From NCBI RefSeq assembly GCF_029081005.1, contig NZ_JAJQTQ010000012.1:1-64000 (forward strand): DNA of 64,000 nt, in the 5' to 3' direction. Below are positions 27,039 through 35,632 of the stretch, piece after piece (positions within the stretch are counted from its first letter, which is position 1; each line of letters starts with the position of its first letter). A program made the translations under genes and the position numbers. A model generated the notes under the pieces. The model made no database searches. It saw only the letters and a program-made list of their open reading frames with translations, and had not been told where the DNA came from. Source of the stretch: Halomonas elongata (lineage in GTDB: Bacteria > Pseudomonadota > Gammaproteobacteria > Pseudomonadales > Halomonadaceae).

Positions 27039-27344
27039 TCAACGCCACCGCCGCCATGCCCGCCACAGCAGTGCGACCAGGCAACAGGCCAGCGCCGGGG
27101 CGACGACATCCAGCACCGACCCCAGCCCCCAGCCATGCCGAAGTCCCGCCCACCAGGGCAAGGTGGCCAGGCTCATGTCGGCGTATTCGGGAAGCCGCAA
27201 CGCCTCGAACTCGTTCTGCGCGATTTCCCGACCGAGAAACACCATCACGGCCGCCACGCCCGCTCCCCTGAGCCCCAGGAAACCTGCCAGGCCCAGCTGC
27301 ACGACGACCGCGATCCACATATGTTCGACGAGCGTCATATCCAT
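27039..27344 (-). CDS. Small membrane protein, unrecognised
   Basis: A 101-residue protein with predicted helices MWIAVVVQLGLAGFLGLRGAG, AAVMVFLGREIAQNEFEA (amphipathic) and VLDVVAPALACCLVALLWRAW, ending in a basic tail. GGGGAAGCAGG precedes the ATG at 27344. The pattern of Trp residues and charges resembles small inner-membrane proteins, but I cannot assign a family. Other long frames in this interval lack hydrophobic patterning and look spurious. Confidence 0.55.
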   Translation of the reverse strand: MDMTLVEHMWIAVVVQLGLAGFLGLRGAGVAAVMVFLGREIAQNEFEALRLPEYADMSLATLPWWAGLRHGWGLGSVLDVVAPALACCLVALLWRAWRRWR

Positions 27345-27540
27345 CCTGCTTCCCCTTCTGCCATCGCGCGGCCATCCGACACCGGCCATCCATGAGCGCC
27401 ATGATGCATGATAAGCCTGCAATTGACCGCAGCCGTCTGACTCGGCATCCTCAGCAATCCGCCTCGATAATAGACACAACCCATAAGGAAACGCTGAAAA
27501 ACCGTGTTTCCATGACACAGCGGACTTCAAGGACACCCTA

Positions 27541-28539
27541 ATGACGACCTTTCCCAAAGGCACGCTGGCGCTCGGCCTGGCCGCCCTGCTGGGCGCCACT
27601 TCCGTCCAGGCCCAGGACAGCACCGACATCGAACCCGTCACCCTCCGTCTGGCCCATGTGGTCAACGAGCAGGATGGCTTTCATATCGCTGCCGAGAAAT
27701 TCAAGGAACTGGTTGCCGAACGCACCGACGGCGCGGTGACCATCGACCTCTACCCCAACGCCACCCTGGGCGACGAACGCACCCTGCTCGAAGGCATGCA
27801 GATCGGCACCGTGGACATGGGCGTGATCACCAATGGTCCGGTCGCCAACTTCGTCGAAGAGATGGCGGTCTTCGAACTGCCCTTCCTGTTCTCCTCTCCC
27901 GAAGAAGCCTATGGAGTGCTCGATGGCCCCATCGGACAGGAACTGCTCGACAGGCTTGGCGACGTCAACCTCAAGGGACTCGCCTATGCCGAGCGCGGCT
28001 TTCGCAACCTGACCAACAGTGCCCACCCGGTCAGCTCGCCCGAGGATCTGGACGGCCTGCGCATCCGCGTGATGGAGAACCCCGTCTACGTCGACACCTT
28101 CCGCGAACTGGGCGCCAATGCCGTGCCGATGGCCTGGACCGAGGCGCTGACCGCCATGCAGCAGGGCACGATCGACGGCCAGGAGAATCCGGTCAACGTG
28201 ATCCACTCGTTCAAGCTCAACGAGACCCAGGATTACATGACCCTGACACGTCACACCTATGCGCCGGCGATCTTCGTCATGGGCATGCCGGTCTGGCAGC
28301 AACTGCCCGAGGCCGCTCAGCAGGCGATCGAATCGTCCGCCCAGGATGCCGCCGAGTATGAACGCGAGCAGAACGCCGCCATGCGCACCGAGCAATTGGC
28401 CGAACTGCGCGATGCCGGCCTGCAGATCGAATCCTCGCCCGATATCCCGGCCTTCCAGGACGCCGTGACACCGGTCTACGACCAGTACGCCGAGCAGTTC
28501 GGGGACTACCTGCCGCGTATCCGGGAGGCACTGGAATAA
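27541..28539 (+). CDS. dctP: TRAP transporter solute-binding protein (DctP)
   Basis: A 332-residue periplasmic protein with a signal peptide cut after SVQAQ. The DctP fold is recognised by LRLAHVVNEQDGFHIAAEKF, LEGMQIGTVDMG, ELPFLFSSPEEAY, GLRIRVMENPVYVD and EALTAMQQGTIDGQENP. The arginine in GLRIRV normally bonds the carboxylate of the ligand, so an organic acid is likely. It captures the solute for the DctQM membrane complex, driven by sodium or proton gradient. It is the first gene of a three-gene operon. Confidence 0.95.
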   Translation: MTTFPKGTLALGLAALLGATSVQAQDSTDIEPVTLRLAHVVNEQDGFHIAAEKFKELVAERTDGAVTIDLYPNATLGDERTLLEGMQIGTVDMGVITNGPVANFVEEMAVFELPFLFSSPEEAYGVLDGPIGQELLDRLGDVNLKGLAYAERGFRNLTNSAHPVSSPEDLDGLRIRVMENPVYVDTFRELGANAVPMAWTEALTAMQQGTIDGQENPVNVIHSFKLNETQDYMTLTRHTYAPAIFVMGMPVWQQLPEAAQQAIESSAQDAAEYEREQNAAMRTEQLAELRDAGLQIESSPDIPAFQDAVTPVYDQYAEQFGDYLPRIREALE

Positions 28540-29043
28540 GTGCTGCCCCTGCTCGAACGGCTTGAGCGGGGCATCGACGCCGCCACTCGCCCTGTCGTCT
28601 TCGCCGGAATGGCGGCGATGGTCGGCGTCATCACCCTGCAGATCGTCTCGCGTGTCTTCTTCACCGCCCTCGGGTGGACCGAGGAGGTCGCGCGTTTCCT
28701 GCTGGTATGGATCACCTTCCTCGCCGCCACGCTCGCCTATCGCGGCGGACGCCATATCGCCGTGGACTTCGTGGTCGAGGCCCTGCCCGGCCGACCGCAA
28801 CGCCTGATGCGGCTGCTCGCCGGCGTCGCGGCCCTGGCCTTTCTGGTGGCTCTGGTGATCATCGGCTATCGCTACATGCAGATGCAGAGTTTCCAGAAGT
28901 CGGCCTCGCTACGCCTGTCGATGACCTGGGTCTATGCCGTCATCCCGCTGAGCGCGGCCTTGATGAGCTGGACCACCCTGCTGGATATCCTGTCATTGCT
29001 GGTCCGGGGGCGGCGTCGCACTACCGGGGAGACCGACGAATGA
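28540..29043 (+). CDS. dctQ: TRAP transporter small permease (DctQ)
   Basis: A 167-residue, four-helix protein. FFTALGWTEEVARFLLVWITFLAA and AYRGGRHIAVDFVVE are standard DctQ motifs. It scaffolds the large permease. The start is GTG 28540, the base right after the dctP stop TAA, and the stop overlaps the dctM start by four bases, so all three genes are coupled. Confidence 0.95.
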   Translation: MLPLLERLERGIDAATRPVVFAGMAAMVGVITLQIVSRVFFTALGWTEEVARFLLVWITFLAATLAYRGGRHIAVDFVVEALPGRPQRLMRLLAGVAALAFLVALVIIGYRYMQMQSFQKSASLRLSMTWVYAVIPLSAALMSWTTLLDILSLLVRGRRRTTGETDE

Positions 29044-30299
29044 CCACCCTGCTGTTGTGCTCATTCCTGGCACTCATGCTGCTGGGTGTCCCGATTGCCC
29101 TGGCCATCGGCGCCGGTACCCTGCTGGCCTTGTGGCACGGGGGAACGCCACTGCTGGTACTCGCCCAGCAGATGTTTCAGGGGGTCAATGCCTTCGCGCT
29201 CGTCGCGGTGCCCATGTTCATTCTCACCGGCGACCTGATGGCCCAGGGCAAGGTCAGCGAGAAGCTGGTCGACTTCGCCGACAGCCTGTTCGGCTTTCTC
29301 CGCGGTGGCCTGTCGATCGTCTCGGTACTGGCCGGCATGTTCTTCGCAGCCATCTCCGGCTCCGGCGCCGCCACCACCGCGGCGGTCGGCACGAGTCTGG
29401 TACCGGAACTCAAGCGCAAGGGCTACGATCCAGCCTCGGCGGCCAGCCTGATCGCTGCCAGCGGCACCATCGGCGTGGTCATTCCTCCCTCGGTGCCAAT
29501 GATCATCTATGCAGTGATCGCCCAGCAGTCGGTCTCCAAGCTGTTTCTCGGCGGCTTCCTGCCGGGCCTGGCCATGGGCATCGGCCTGGCGAGCATCGCC
29601 ATCGTCCAGGCCCACCGCCGCGCCTATCCGCGTGGACAAGCGCTCTCGGCGGCGGTCATCGGACGGACCTTCAAGGGCGCCTTCTGGGGACTGATGACGC
29701 CGGTCATCATTCTCGGGGGCATCTTTTCCGGCATATTCACGCCCAGCGAAGCCGCCGTGGTCGCCGTCAACTATGCCCTGCTGGTGTCGCTGTTCGTCTA
29801 TCGCGACCTGACCCTCGGGGACATCTACCGGATCCTCATTCGCTCGGCCATCACCACCTCGGTGATCATGCTGGTCATCGCCACCTCGGCGGCGCTCAGC
29901 TGGACGCTCTCCAGCGCCCAGGTCCCCACCGCCATCGCCCAGTCCGTCCTGTCACTGTCGACCAGCCCCTATGTGATCATGCTGCTGGTCGTGGCGGTGA
30001 TCCTGCTGACCGGCGTGTTCATCGAAACCGCCAGCGCCCTGATCATCCTGACACCGGTACTGTTGCCGCTGACGGCCCAGCTGGGCATCGACCCGATCCA
30101 CTTCGGGCTGATCATCGTCGTCGGACTCTCCATCGGCATGATCACCCCGCCGGTGGCCATCAACCTCTATGTGGCTTCCTCGGTCACCCAGTTGCCGCTG
30201 GAGCGCATCACTCGGGCCATTCTGCCCTATCTGCTGGGCTTGATCGCGGTGCTGTTGCTGGTGGTCTATGTGCCGCTCTGGCTGGGCGTATCCGGCTGA
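29040..30299 (+). CDS. dctM: TRAP transporter large permease (DctM)
   Basis: A 419-residue polytopic permease of the DctM family. Typical segments are VPMFILTGDLMAQGKVSEKLVD, GMFFAAISGSGAATTAAVGT, ASGTIGVVIPPSVPMIIY and GLSIGMITPPVAINLYVA. It forms the sodium-coupled elevator channel with DctQ. ATG 29040 overlaps the dctQ stop (ATGA). It ends 6 bp before the convergent DUF2955 gene, with no clear hairpin between. The transported acid is not determinable. Confidence 0.96.
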   Translation: MTTLLLCSFLALMLLGVPIALAIGAGTLLALWHGGTPLLVLAQQMFQGVNAFALVAVPMFILTGDLMAQGKVSEKLVDFADSLFGFLRGGLSIVSVLAGMFFAAISGSGAATTAAVGTSLVPELKRKGYDPASAASLIAASGTIGVVIPPSVPMIIYAVIAQQSVSKLFLGGFLPGLAMGIGLASIAIVQAHRRAYPRGQALSAAVIGRTFKGAFWGLMTPVIILGGIFSGIFTPSEAAVVAVNYALLVSLFVYRDLTLGDIYRILIRSAITTSVIMLVIATSAALSWTLSSAQVPTAIAQSVLSLSTSPYVIMLLVVAVILLTGVFIETASALIILTPVLLPLTAQLGIDPIHFGLIIVVGLSIGMITPPVAINLYVASSVTQLPLERITRAILPYLLGLIAVLLLVVYVPLWLGVSG

Positions 30300-30304
30300 T
30301 CCTC

Positions 30305-31450
30305 TCAGTCGACATGCGCCCGGGTCAGCTCGGACGCGTTCAGCAGGCGATGCAGCACCGCCATCACCACCAGGGTGGCAACCAGGGCCACGCACATCGA
30401 ACTGAAACGGTACAGGGCATCATAGAAGAAGTCCTGGTTGGGCCCGAGGTATTGGCCATAGAGAATCCCCAGCGTCGTCATTCCGCCGAAGCCCACTCCG
30501 GAACCGCCACCCTCGAGCAGGTGCACCCGCGCGAAGAGCATCAGGCCGATCCAGTAGCTGACCAGTACCAGCAGCAGGTGGTCGCTCTGGGTGAACAGCA
30601 CCAGTTGCAGGATGATCGCCATGTTGCAGCCCAGCAGGGTGCCCACGGCCCGCTTGACGGCGGAAACCCGTGCACCGTGATAGCCCAGCGAGAACAGGAT
30701 CAGGATGGTAGCCATCTGCGCCGACAACGAGTCCTGTAGATCCAGCGTCTGGAACACCACGAAGGACAGCGTCGCCGTGATGGCCCCGATCAGCGTCTGG
30801 TGACGTACCAGAGCCGCCGACTTGTCCTCTCCCGGCGGCCGTTGACGCGGCGCGACGTCGGGAAACACCCAGTGCATCACGGCGGCGATGACCACGGCGA
30901 GCAGGCTGGCCACCAGATTGCTGGCCAGAAGGTCGGCGAGGTCCAGGGTCGGATAACTGGCGAAGTGCATCAACACGCTCAAGGTCAGGACCCCATTGGC
31001 GCCGAACACGAACAAGGGCCCCTTCGCCATCAGTCTGAAGCGCGCATAGAACAGCAGAAACACGAGGCCGGTCATGACCACGGGCATATGCTGCGTCAAC
31101 CCCACCACCAGGCTCACTTCGACCACGTTGAGACAGGCGTTGCCGAGAAACTGACGCACCACATGCGCATTGAACACCGGGATCATGCCCAGCATGAACA
31201 TCGGGAAGACCGTGAAAAAGACCCCGTAGTTCCAACCCATCAAATGGCTGATCAAGAAGCCGATGCCCGCACCACAGGCAACACGCAGGCATTGGCGCAG
31301 GTCATTGGGAGCGAAGCGCGACTCCCCCGACTCTATCCCGGGCCCGTCGCCGCGATGCGGCATCACCAGCCCCAGCGAGCGCACCAGCAAGCGACGCACG
31401 CCATGGCCGAGCCCCGCGAGACTCGTGCGTGAACGCGGCTCAGTAGACAT
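30305..31450 (-). CDS. DUF2955 / FUSC-like membrane protein
   Basis: A 381-residue membrane protein with two blocks of helices separated by a short hydrophilic part (FPDVAPRQRPPGEDKSAAL). LRVACGAGIGFLISHLMGWNYGVFFTVFPMF opens the FUSC/DUF2955 fold seen in aromatic-acid efflux proteins. The upstream gene encodes an HlyD-type adaptor overlapping by 11 bp, so the two likely form an efflux pair similar to AaeAB or EmrA-linked systems. No outer-membrane factor is encoded next to them. Substrate unknown. Confidence 0.85.
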   Translation of the reverse strand: MSTEPRSRTSLAGLGHGVRRLLVRSLGLVMPHRGDGPGIESGESRFAPNDLRQCLRVACGAGIGFLISHLMGWNYGVFFTVFPMFMLGMIPVFNAHVVRQFLGNACLNVVEVSLVVGLTQHMPVVMTGLVFLLFYARFRLMAKGPLFVFGANGVLTLSVLMHFASYPTLDLADLLASNLVASLLAVVIAAVMHWVFPDVAPRQRPPGEDKSAALVRHQTLIGAITATLSFVVFQTLDLQDSLSAQMATILILFSLGYHGARVSAVKRAVGTLLGCNMAIILQLVLFTQSDHLLLVLVSYWIGLMLFARVHLLEGGGSGVGFGGMTTLGILYGQYLGPNQDFFYDALYRFSSMCVALVATLVVMAVLHRLLNASELTRAHVD

Positions 31451-32501
31451 GATGCAACCAGGACATCAGGCGGATCTGCAGCCCACCGAACAGGCTCGCC
31501 AGGGGGTTGGCTTCGGGCAACAGCTGCACAGTGGCCCGGGCACCGCTGACGGGCAGAGGCTCGGGAGGGGCTTCGACTTCGAGATGCACACGCACGCGTT
31601 GTGCATCGCGCACCCAGCGATCGGTGGTGGGAATATCCGCCAGGCTGCCATCGGCCGTGAGCTGACCGGCCCTCACCCCGGCATCCCTGGATACCACCCG
31701 CGCTGCAAAGACCTTGCCCGGCAAGGCATCGAACACCACCCGTGCTGGCTCGCCTTTCCGCACATGTCGCAGGCTCTTCTCGCGGAGGTCGGCGACCAGG
31801 TCGAGTCGATCCCCCACCAGGGCCAGCGCCGGCTGCCCCTGAGTGGCATAATCGCCTTCCCGCAACTGGAGGTTGGACACCACACCGGGCCGCTCGGCAC
31901 GCACCAGGGTACGCGACAGGTCGAGTTCAGCCTGCTCGATGGCGTTATCTGCCTGGCGCAGCTGCAGATTGCCCTCGCCACGCTTGCCGAGCTTGACCGT
32001 GAGATGACGGATACGGGCCTGCGCCGCCTCCACCGAGGCCCGAGCTTCACGCTCGTCGGCGGCAACCTGGTCGAACCGCTGACGTGAAATGCCGTGCCGA
32101 TCGAGAAGCGACTCGGCCCGCCGGCGTTCGGAGGTCAACTCCTCGGCGATCGCCCGGGCCGACTCGCGATTGGCCCGAGCCTCGGCAAGGTCGGCCTCGA
32201 TCAAGGCATTGTCTCGGCTGACCGCGTCGCGCGCCAGACGCGCTTCATGCAGCGCCAGCTCATAGGGATCGCGATCTATCCCGAACAGCACGTCGCCCTG
32301 CTCGACACGCTGGTTGTTCACCACGGCAACGGAATCGACGCGACCGCCAACCTCGGGCGCGACCTGCACTACCGGGCGCAATACTCGAGCCTCCGGGGTC
32401 ATCGGCATATAGGTGTCGGCGAGTACGAAATAGATAAACAGCACGCAGAAGGCCACGATCGCGACGCGGACCCAGCGCGCGAAACGCTGATCTGGAGACA
32501 T
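31440..32501 (-). CDS. HlyD-family membrane fusion protein
   Basis: A 353-residue periplasmic adaptor. It has one N-terminal helix (VRVAIVAFCVLFIYFVLADTYM), then a biotinyl-lipoyl half (VAPEVGGRVDSVAVVNNQRVEQGD), a long coiled-coil hairpin (about 90-190, rich in A, E and R), and the second lipoyl half plus beta-barrel (APRPGVVSNLQLREGDYAT-like). It links the inner-membrane DUF2955 protein to an outer-membrane channel. It is first in a two-gene operon. An inverted repeat lies about 70-93 bp upstream. Confidence 0.92.
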   Translation of the reverse strand: MSPDQRFARWVRVAIVAFCVLFIYFVLADTYMPMTPEARVLRPVVQVAPEVGGRVDSVAVVNNQRVEQGDVLFGIDRDPYELALHEARLARDAVSRDNALIEADLAEARANRESARAIAEELTSERRRAESLLDRHGISRQRFDQVAADEREARASVEAAQARIRHLTVKLGKRGEGNLQLRQADNAIEQAELDLSRTLVRAERPGVVSNLQLREGDYATQGQPALALVGDRLDLVADLREKSLRHVRKGEPARVVFDALPGKVFAARVVSRDAGVRAGQLTADGSLADIPTTDRWVRDAQRVRVHLEVEAPPEPLPVSGARATVQLLPEANPLASLFGGLQIRLMSWLHHVY

Positions 32502-32570
32502 CGATTGATTCCTGTGAACTCTAGCTCCCCTGGCCGGCTGGCGCCGCCAGCGGCTCGAAGGGGCGTAATG

Positions 32571-32594
32571 TTAGCAGGATTGTTAGCCTGCTAA
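32571..32594. promoter_or_regulatory. Candidate operator of the HlyD-DUF2955 operon
   Basis: TTAGCAGG and CCTGCTAA form a perfect 8-bp inverted repeat with an 8-bp centre, 70-93 bp upstream of the HlyD start. The size fits a dimeric TetR- or MarR-type operator. No regulator gene lies beside it, so the link is inferred from position. Confidence 0.4.
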
Positions 32595-32762
32595 AAACAA
32601 CGTCGTCACCACACCGTGCTCACGGAACGGTATTCGACAGGGCTGGTGTCCATTAAGATCGGCCATATGCCCACTATCCAGGGAAGCGCTGATCAATCGA
32701 CGAGCGGAGCACAGGAGTCGGAGCATATGAGGTATATGTGGCGGCTTCGAGCACCGCGCACC

Positions 32763-32861
32763 AATTCGCCGGGAGCGAATTTGAACCGTCTTTAGACGGG
32801 CCCCCAGGGTAGCCGCCCAGGATGGTGGCTATAGCGACGCGATTTGCCCGCGCAGGCATTT
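32763..32861. repeat. REP-like double hairpin plus 23-bp dispersed repeat
   Basis: Two perfect hairpins follow each other: AATTCGC-CGGGA-GCGAATT (32763-32781) and CCGTCT-TT-AGACGG (32786-32799). At 32839-32861 the minus strand carries a 23-bp sequence with core GCGGGCAAATCGC that differs by one base from 61479-61501. Paired hairpins in intergenic DNA are typical of REP/BIME elements. Confidence 0.6.
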
Positions 32862-32907
32862 ATTCAGTGCCTTCCCAGGCCCGCTGGACCATCTCCAGGA
32901 GTCCCCC

Positions 32908-33111
32908 ATGAGATTCACGAAACGCCTGTTGCTCGTCTCGATCATGCTGACAGCCATGCTGTCGGGCGGCTGCACCACCTACTCATGGCCGGATGGAAGC
33001 CGCGAAACCGTCTGGGGCGTGCCCGCCGAGGACGACACCAGGACCGAACAGGAACGCCGGCAGGAAGAACCGCGCTATCGCGTGCCCGGAGAGGTCCCCG
33101 AAAGCCGCTGA
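32908..33111 (+). CDS. Small lipoprotein, unrecognised
   Basis: A 67-residue protein with a signal peptide (MRFTKRLLLVSIMLTAML) and lipobox LSGGC-T, so Cys 22 should be lipidated. The mature part, TTYSWPDGSRETVWGVPAED, is polar and ends in a charged E/R-rich tail. GGAG precedes the ATG. I do not recognise the family. It resembles small orphan envelope lipoproteins and ends convergent with transaldolase. Confidence 0.65.
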   Translation: MRFTKRLLLVSIMLTAMLSGGCTTYSWPDGSRETVWGVPAEDDTRTEQERRQEEPRYRVPGEVPESR

Positions 33112-33118
33112 GTCGCGG

Positions 33119-33140
33119 GAGCCGGGGCCTGCCCCGGCTC
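33119..33140. terminator. Hairpin between lipoprotein and tal genes
   Basis: GAGCCGGGG-CCTG-CCCCGGCTC is a perfect GC-rich hairpin in the 38-bp convergent spacer. There is no T run, so it may be a weak bidirectional terminator or mRNA stabiliser. Confidence 0.5.
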
Positions 33141-33149
33141 GGGACGACA

Positions 33150-34100
33150 TCATGAAGCGGCCAGTCGCTCGGCGATTCGCCGGGCCAGGGCGTCGTGATC
33201 CTCGGCGAACCGGCGGATCCCCTCGGCCAGCTTGTCGTTGGCCATGGCATCGGCATTGTGTTCCCAGCGGAATGTCGCTTCGTCGATCGGCGTCGGACGA
33301 GCTCCTTGATCACCGCCCATCGTGACCGCCGGCGCCACGTCACCCTCGCTCGAGGCCAGTTCCTCGAGCAGTGCCGGCGAGATGGTCAGGCGGGGACAGC
33401 CGGCCAGCGCCAGCACCTGGTCGACGGTACGAAAGCTCGCTCCCATCACCACGGTATCGAACCCTCCTTCCACCACGCGGCGGCAGACACCACGCACGAA
33501 ACGCACGCCGGGATCTTCCTCGGGGCCATAATCCCGCCCGGTCGCCTGCTTGTACCAGTCGGTAACGCGACCGACGAAGGGTGAAACGAGGGTCACGCCG
33601 GCATCGAAACAGGCCCGCGCCTGAGCATCGCTGAACAGCAAGGTCAGGTTGCAGTTGATGCCCTCTCGCTCCAGTCGCTCGGCGGCACGGATGCCTTCCC
33701 AGGTCGAGGCCAGCTTGATCAGGATACGCTCGCGGCCCACGCCACGCTCGTCATAAGCCTCGATCAACTCATGCGCCTTGCGCACGCTGGCTTCGGTATC
33801 GAAGGACAACGATGCCGGCACTTCGGTGGAAATCCGTCCGGGGATCAGCCTGGCAATCTCGCAGCCCTTGGCCACGGCAAGTCGGTCCACGGCCCGCGCC
33901 ACGGCCGTTTCATCGCTGCCTTCGATGACGGCCAGTTCCTCATCGATCAACGGCTGATAGGCCGCCAGATCGAACGCCTTGAGCAACAGCGAGGGATTGG
34001 TCGTGGCGTCCTGGGGACGGTAGCGACGAATCGCCTCCAGGTCGCCGGTGTCGGCCACCACCAGGGAGTGATCCTTCAAGGCATCGAGTCGCGTGGTCAT
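33150..34100 (-). CDS. tal: Transaldolase
   Basis: A 316-residue TIM-barrel enzyme of the TalB type. DATTNPSLLLKA is the first signature, and ILIKLASTWEGIRAAE carries the Schiff-base lysine. NLTLLFSDAQARACFDAGVTLVSPFVGR follows as in TalB. It transfers dihydroxyacetone from sedoheptulose-7-P to glyceraldehyde-3-P in the pentose-phosphate pathway. ATG 34100 (MTTRLDALK) has GAGGATCG upstream. Placing it last in the polyol operon makes sense because xylulose-5-phosphate formed by the upstream kinase feeds this pathway. Confidence 0.95.
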   Translation of the reverse strand: MTTRLDALKDHSLVVADTGDLEAIRRYRPQDATTNPSLLLKAFDLAAYQPLIDEELAVIEGSDETAVARAVDRLAVAKGCEIARLIPGRISTEVPASLSFDTEASVRKAHELIEAYDERGVGRERILIKLASTWEGIRAAERLEREGINCNLTLLFSDAQARACFDAGVTLVSPFVGRVTDWYKQATGRDYGPEEDPGVRFVRGVCRRVVEGGFDTVVMGASFRTVDQVLALAGCPRLTISPALLEELASSEGDVAPAVTMGGDQGARPTPIDEATFRWEHNADAMANDKLAEGIRRFAEDHDALARRIAERLAAS

Positions 34101-34127
34101 GTCGATCCTCCTCATGGGTGTCGGAAA

Positions 34128-35621
34128 TCAGGGGGTGTCGGGGATACGATAGTGTCGTTGCAACGCCTCGCGGTAGCGACCATATGCCTGGTGGTAAGCC
34201 TCGACATTCGCCGGCAGCGGCTCGGTGGCAGCCGTCTGGTCGAGGTGCACCAGCCGCTCGCACAGGGTCGACAGGCTCGTCGTCCGTCGGCGATCGCACC
34301 AGGCTGCCTGCAGCGCCGCTCCCAGCGCCGCGGCATCGGTGACCTGGGGACAGACCACCGGCGTGCCCGTCACATCAGCAACGATCTGGCGCCACGCAGG
34401 ACTCCTTGCACCACCGCCGATCAGGCGGATCTGACTGGCCCCCGCCGCCAGCTTGCCGAGCCTCTCGAGGCCATAGCGCATACCGAAGGTCGCGCTCTCG
34501 ACCACCGATCGGCAGAGGTTGGCCGGCGTGGTATTGACACTGGTCATCCCCAGAAAGCTGGCCGATGCCTGAGGTAGCGGCGGCACCCGTTCACCGTTGA
34601 AGAACGGCAGGGTCGTCACCCCCTCGGCACCGATCGGTGCCCGATCGAGCCGGTCATTGAACCCCACCAGGTCGAGGCCGAAGAGTTCACGTACCCGGTT
34701 GGTCGCCGAGGTCACGTTCATGGTGCAGATCAGCGGCAGCCAGCCGCCGCTGCTGGCGCAGAAGTTGGCCACCATGGCGTCCTCGACGGGTACGGGCTCG
34801 TCCGAATAGGCGCATACTGTACCGGACGTGCCCAGGCTCAAGGTCACCAGGCCCGGCGCGATATTGCCGGTGCCGATGGCGCCGAGCATGTTGTCGCCCC
34901 CGCCACTGGCTACCAGGACACCCTCGGCGAGCCCCAGCTCGCGAGCCAGCGCCGGGCGCACGACGCCGGCCGGCTCGTCGGACTCGATCAACCGCGGCAA
35001 CACTCGCTCGGCGTCGAGCTCCGGGGCGATCTCGGCGAAGACATCATGCCGCCAGCAACGACGGTGGGTATCGAAATAACCGGTACCCGAGGCATCCCCC
35101 GCCTCGGCCACCCGCTCGCCGGTGAGCCAGAAATTGAGATAATCATGGGGCAGCAACAGGGTGGCAATGCGCCGATAGATCGTCGGCCGGGTTTCACGCA
35201 ACCAGGCCACCTTCGAAGCGGTATAGCCGGTCTGCAGCACCAGACCGAGCTTGTCCAGACAACCGGCCTCACCGCCGAGCCGCTCGATCAGGGCGTCATT
35301 CTGCGTGGAGGTTTCGGTATCGCACCACAGTTTGGCCGGATACAACGGCTCGCCGGCTTCATCCAGCGCCACCATACCGTGCTGCTGGCCGGAAACACCG
35401 ATGGCACGAACCTCACGGGGATCGATACGCGCCTCGGCCACGGCAGCCTGAAAAGCCCCCCGGAAGGCGGCGATCCAATCCTCGGGATGCTGCTCGCGGC
35501 GCCCGTTGTCGCCCTCGTCGAGACGATGGGGGCGGCTCGCCTCGCCAAGCAGGCGACCCGCGTCCACGTCCACCACCACTACCTTGGTACTCTGGGTACC
35601 GCAATCCACACCGATATACAT
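34128..35621 (-). CDS. xylB: Xylulokinase
   Basis: A 497-residue FGGY-family carbohydrate kinase. MYIGVDCGTQSTKVVVVD is the N-terminal phosphate loop, and VRAIGVSGQQHGMVALDEAG is the XylB-specific motif. The second FGGY signature lies near QIRLIGGGARSPAWRQIVAD. It phosphorylates D-xylulose, which arises by oxidation of D-arabitol. ATG 35621 has GGGAG at proper spacing; an in-frame TTG at 35636 overlaps the dehydrogenase gene and is less likely. Only 11 bp separate it from the dehydrogenase stop. Confidence 0.94.
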   Translation of the reverse strand: MYIGVDCGTQSTKVVVVDVDAGRLLGEASRPHRLDEGDNGRREQHPEDWIAAFRGAFQAAVAEARIDPREVRAIGVSGQQHGMVALDEAGEPLYPAKLWCDTETSTQNDALIERLGGEAGCLDKLGLVLQTGYTASKVAWLRETRPTIYRRIATLLLPHDYLNFWLTGERVAEAGDASGTGYFDTHRRCWRHDVFAEIAPELDAERVLPRLIESDEPAGVVRPALARELGLAEGVLVASGGGDNMLGAIGTGNIAPGLVTLSLGTSGTVCAYSDEPVPVEDAMVANFCASSGGWLPLICTMNVTSATNRVRELFGLDLVGFNDRLDRAPIGAEGVTTLPFFNGERVPPLPQASASFLGMTSVNTTPANLCRSVVESATFGMRYGLERLGKLAAGASQIRLIGGGARSPAWRQIVADVTGTPVVCPQVTDAAALGAALQAAWCDRRRTTSLSTLCERLVHLDQTAATEPLPANVEAYHQAYGRYREALQRHYRIPDTP

Positions 35622-35632
35622 CCCGTTCTCCC

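Larger units (their letters stand above)
32502..32907. other. 406-bp divergent spacer with repeats
   Basis: The spacer holds an inverted repeat near the HlyD gene (32571-32594), two adjacent perfect hairpins (32763-32799) and a 23-bp sequence (32839-32861) that recurs near 61.48 kb. No credible gene is seen. It looks like a landing place for small dispersed elements. Confidence 0.55.
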
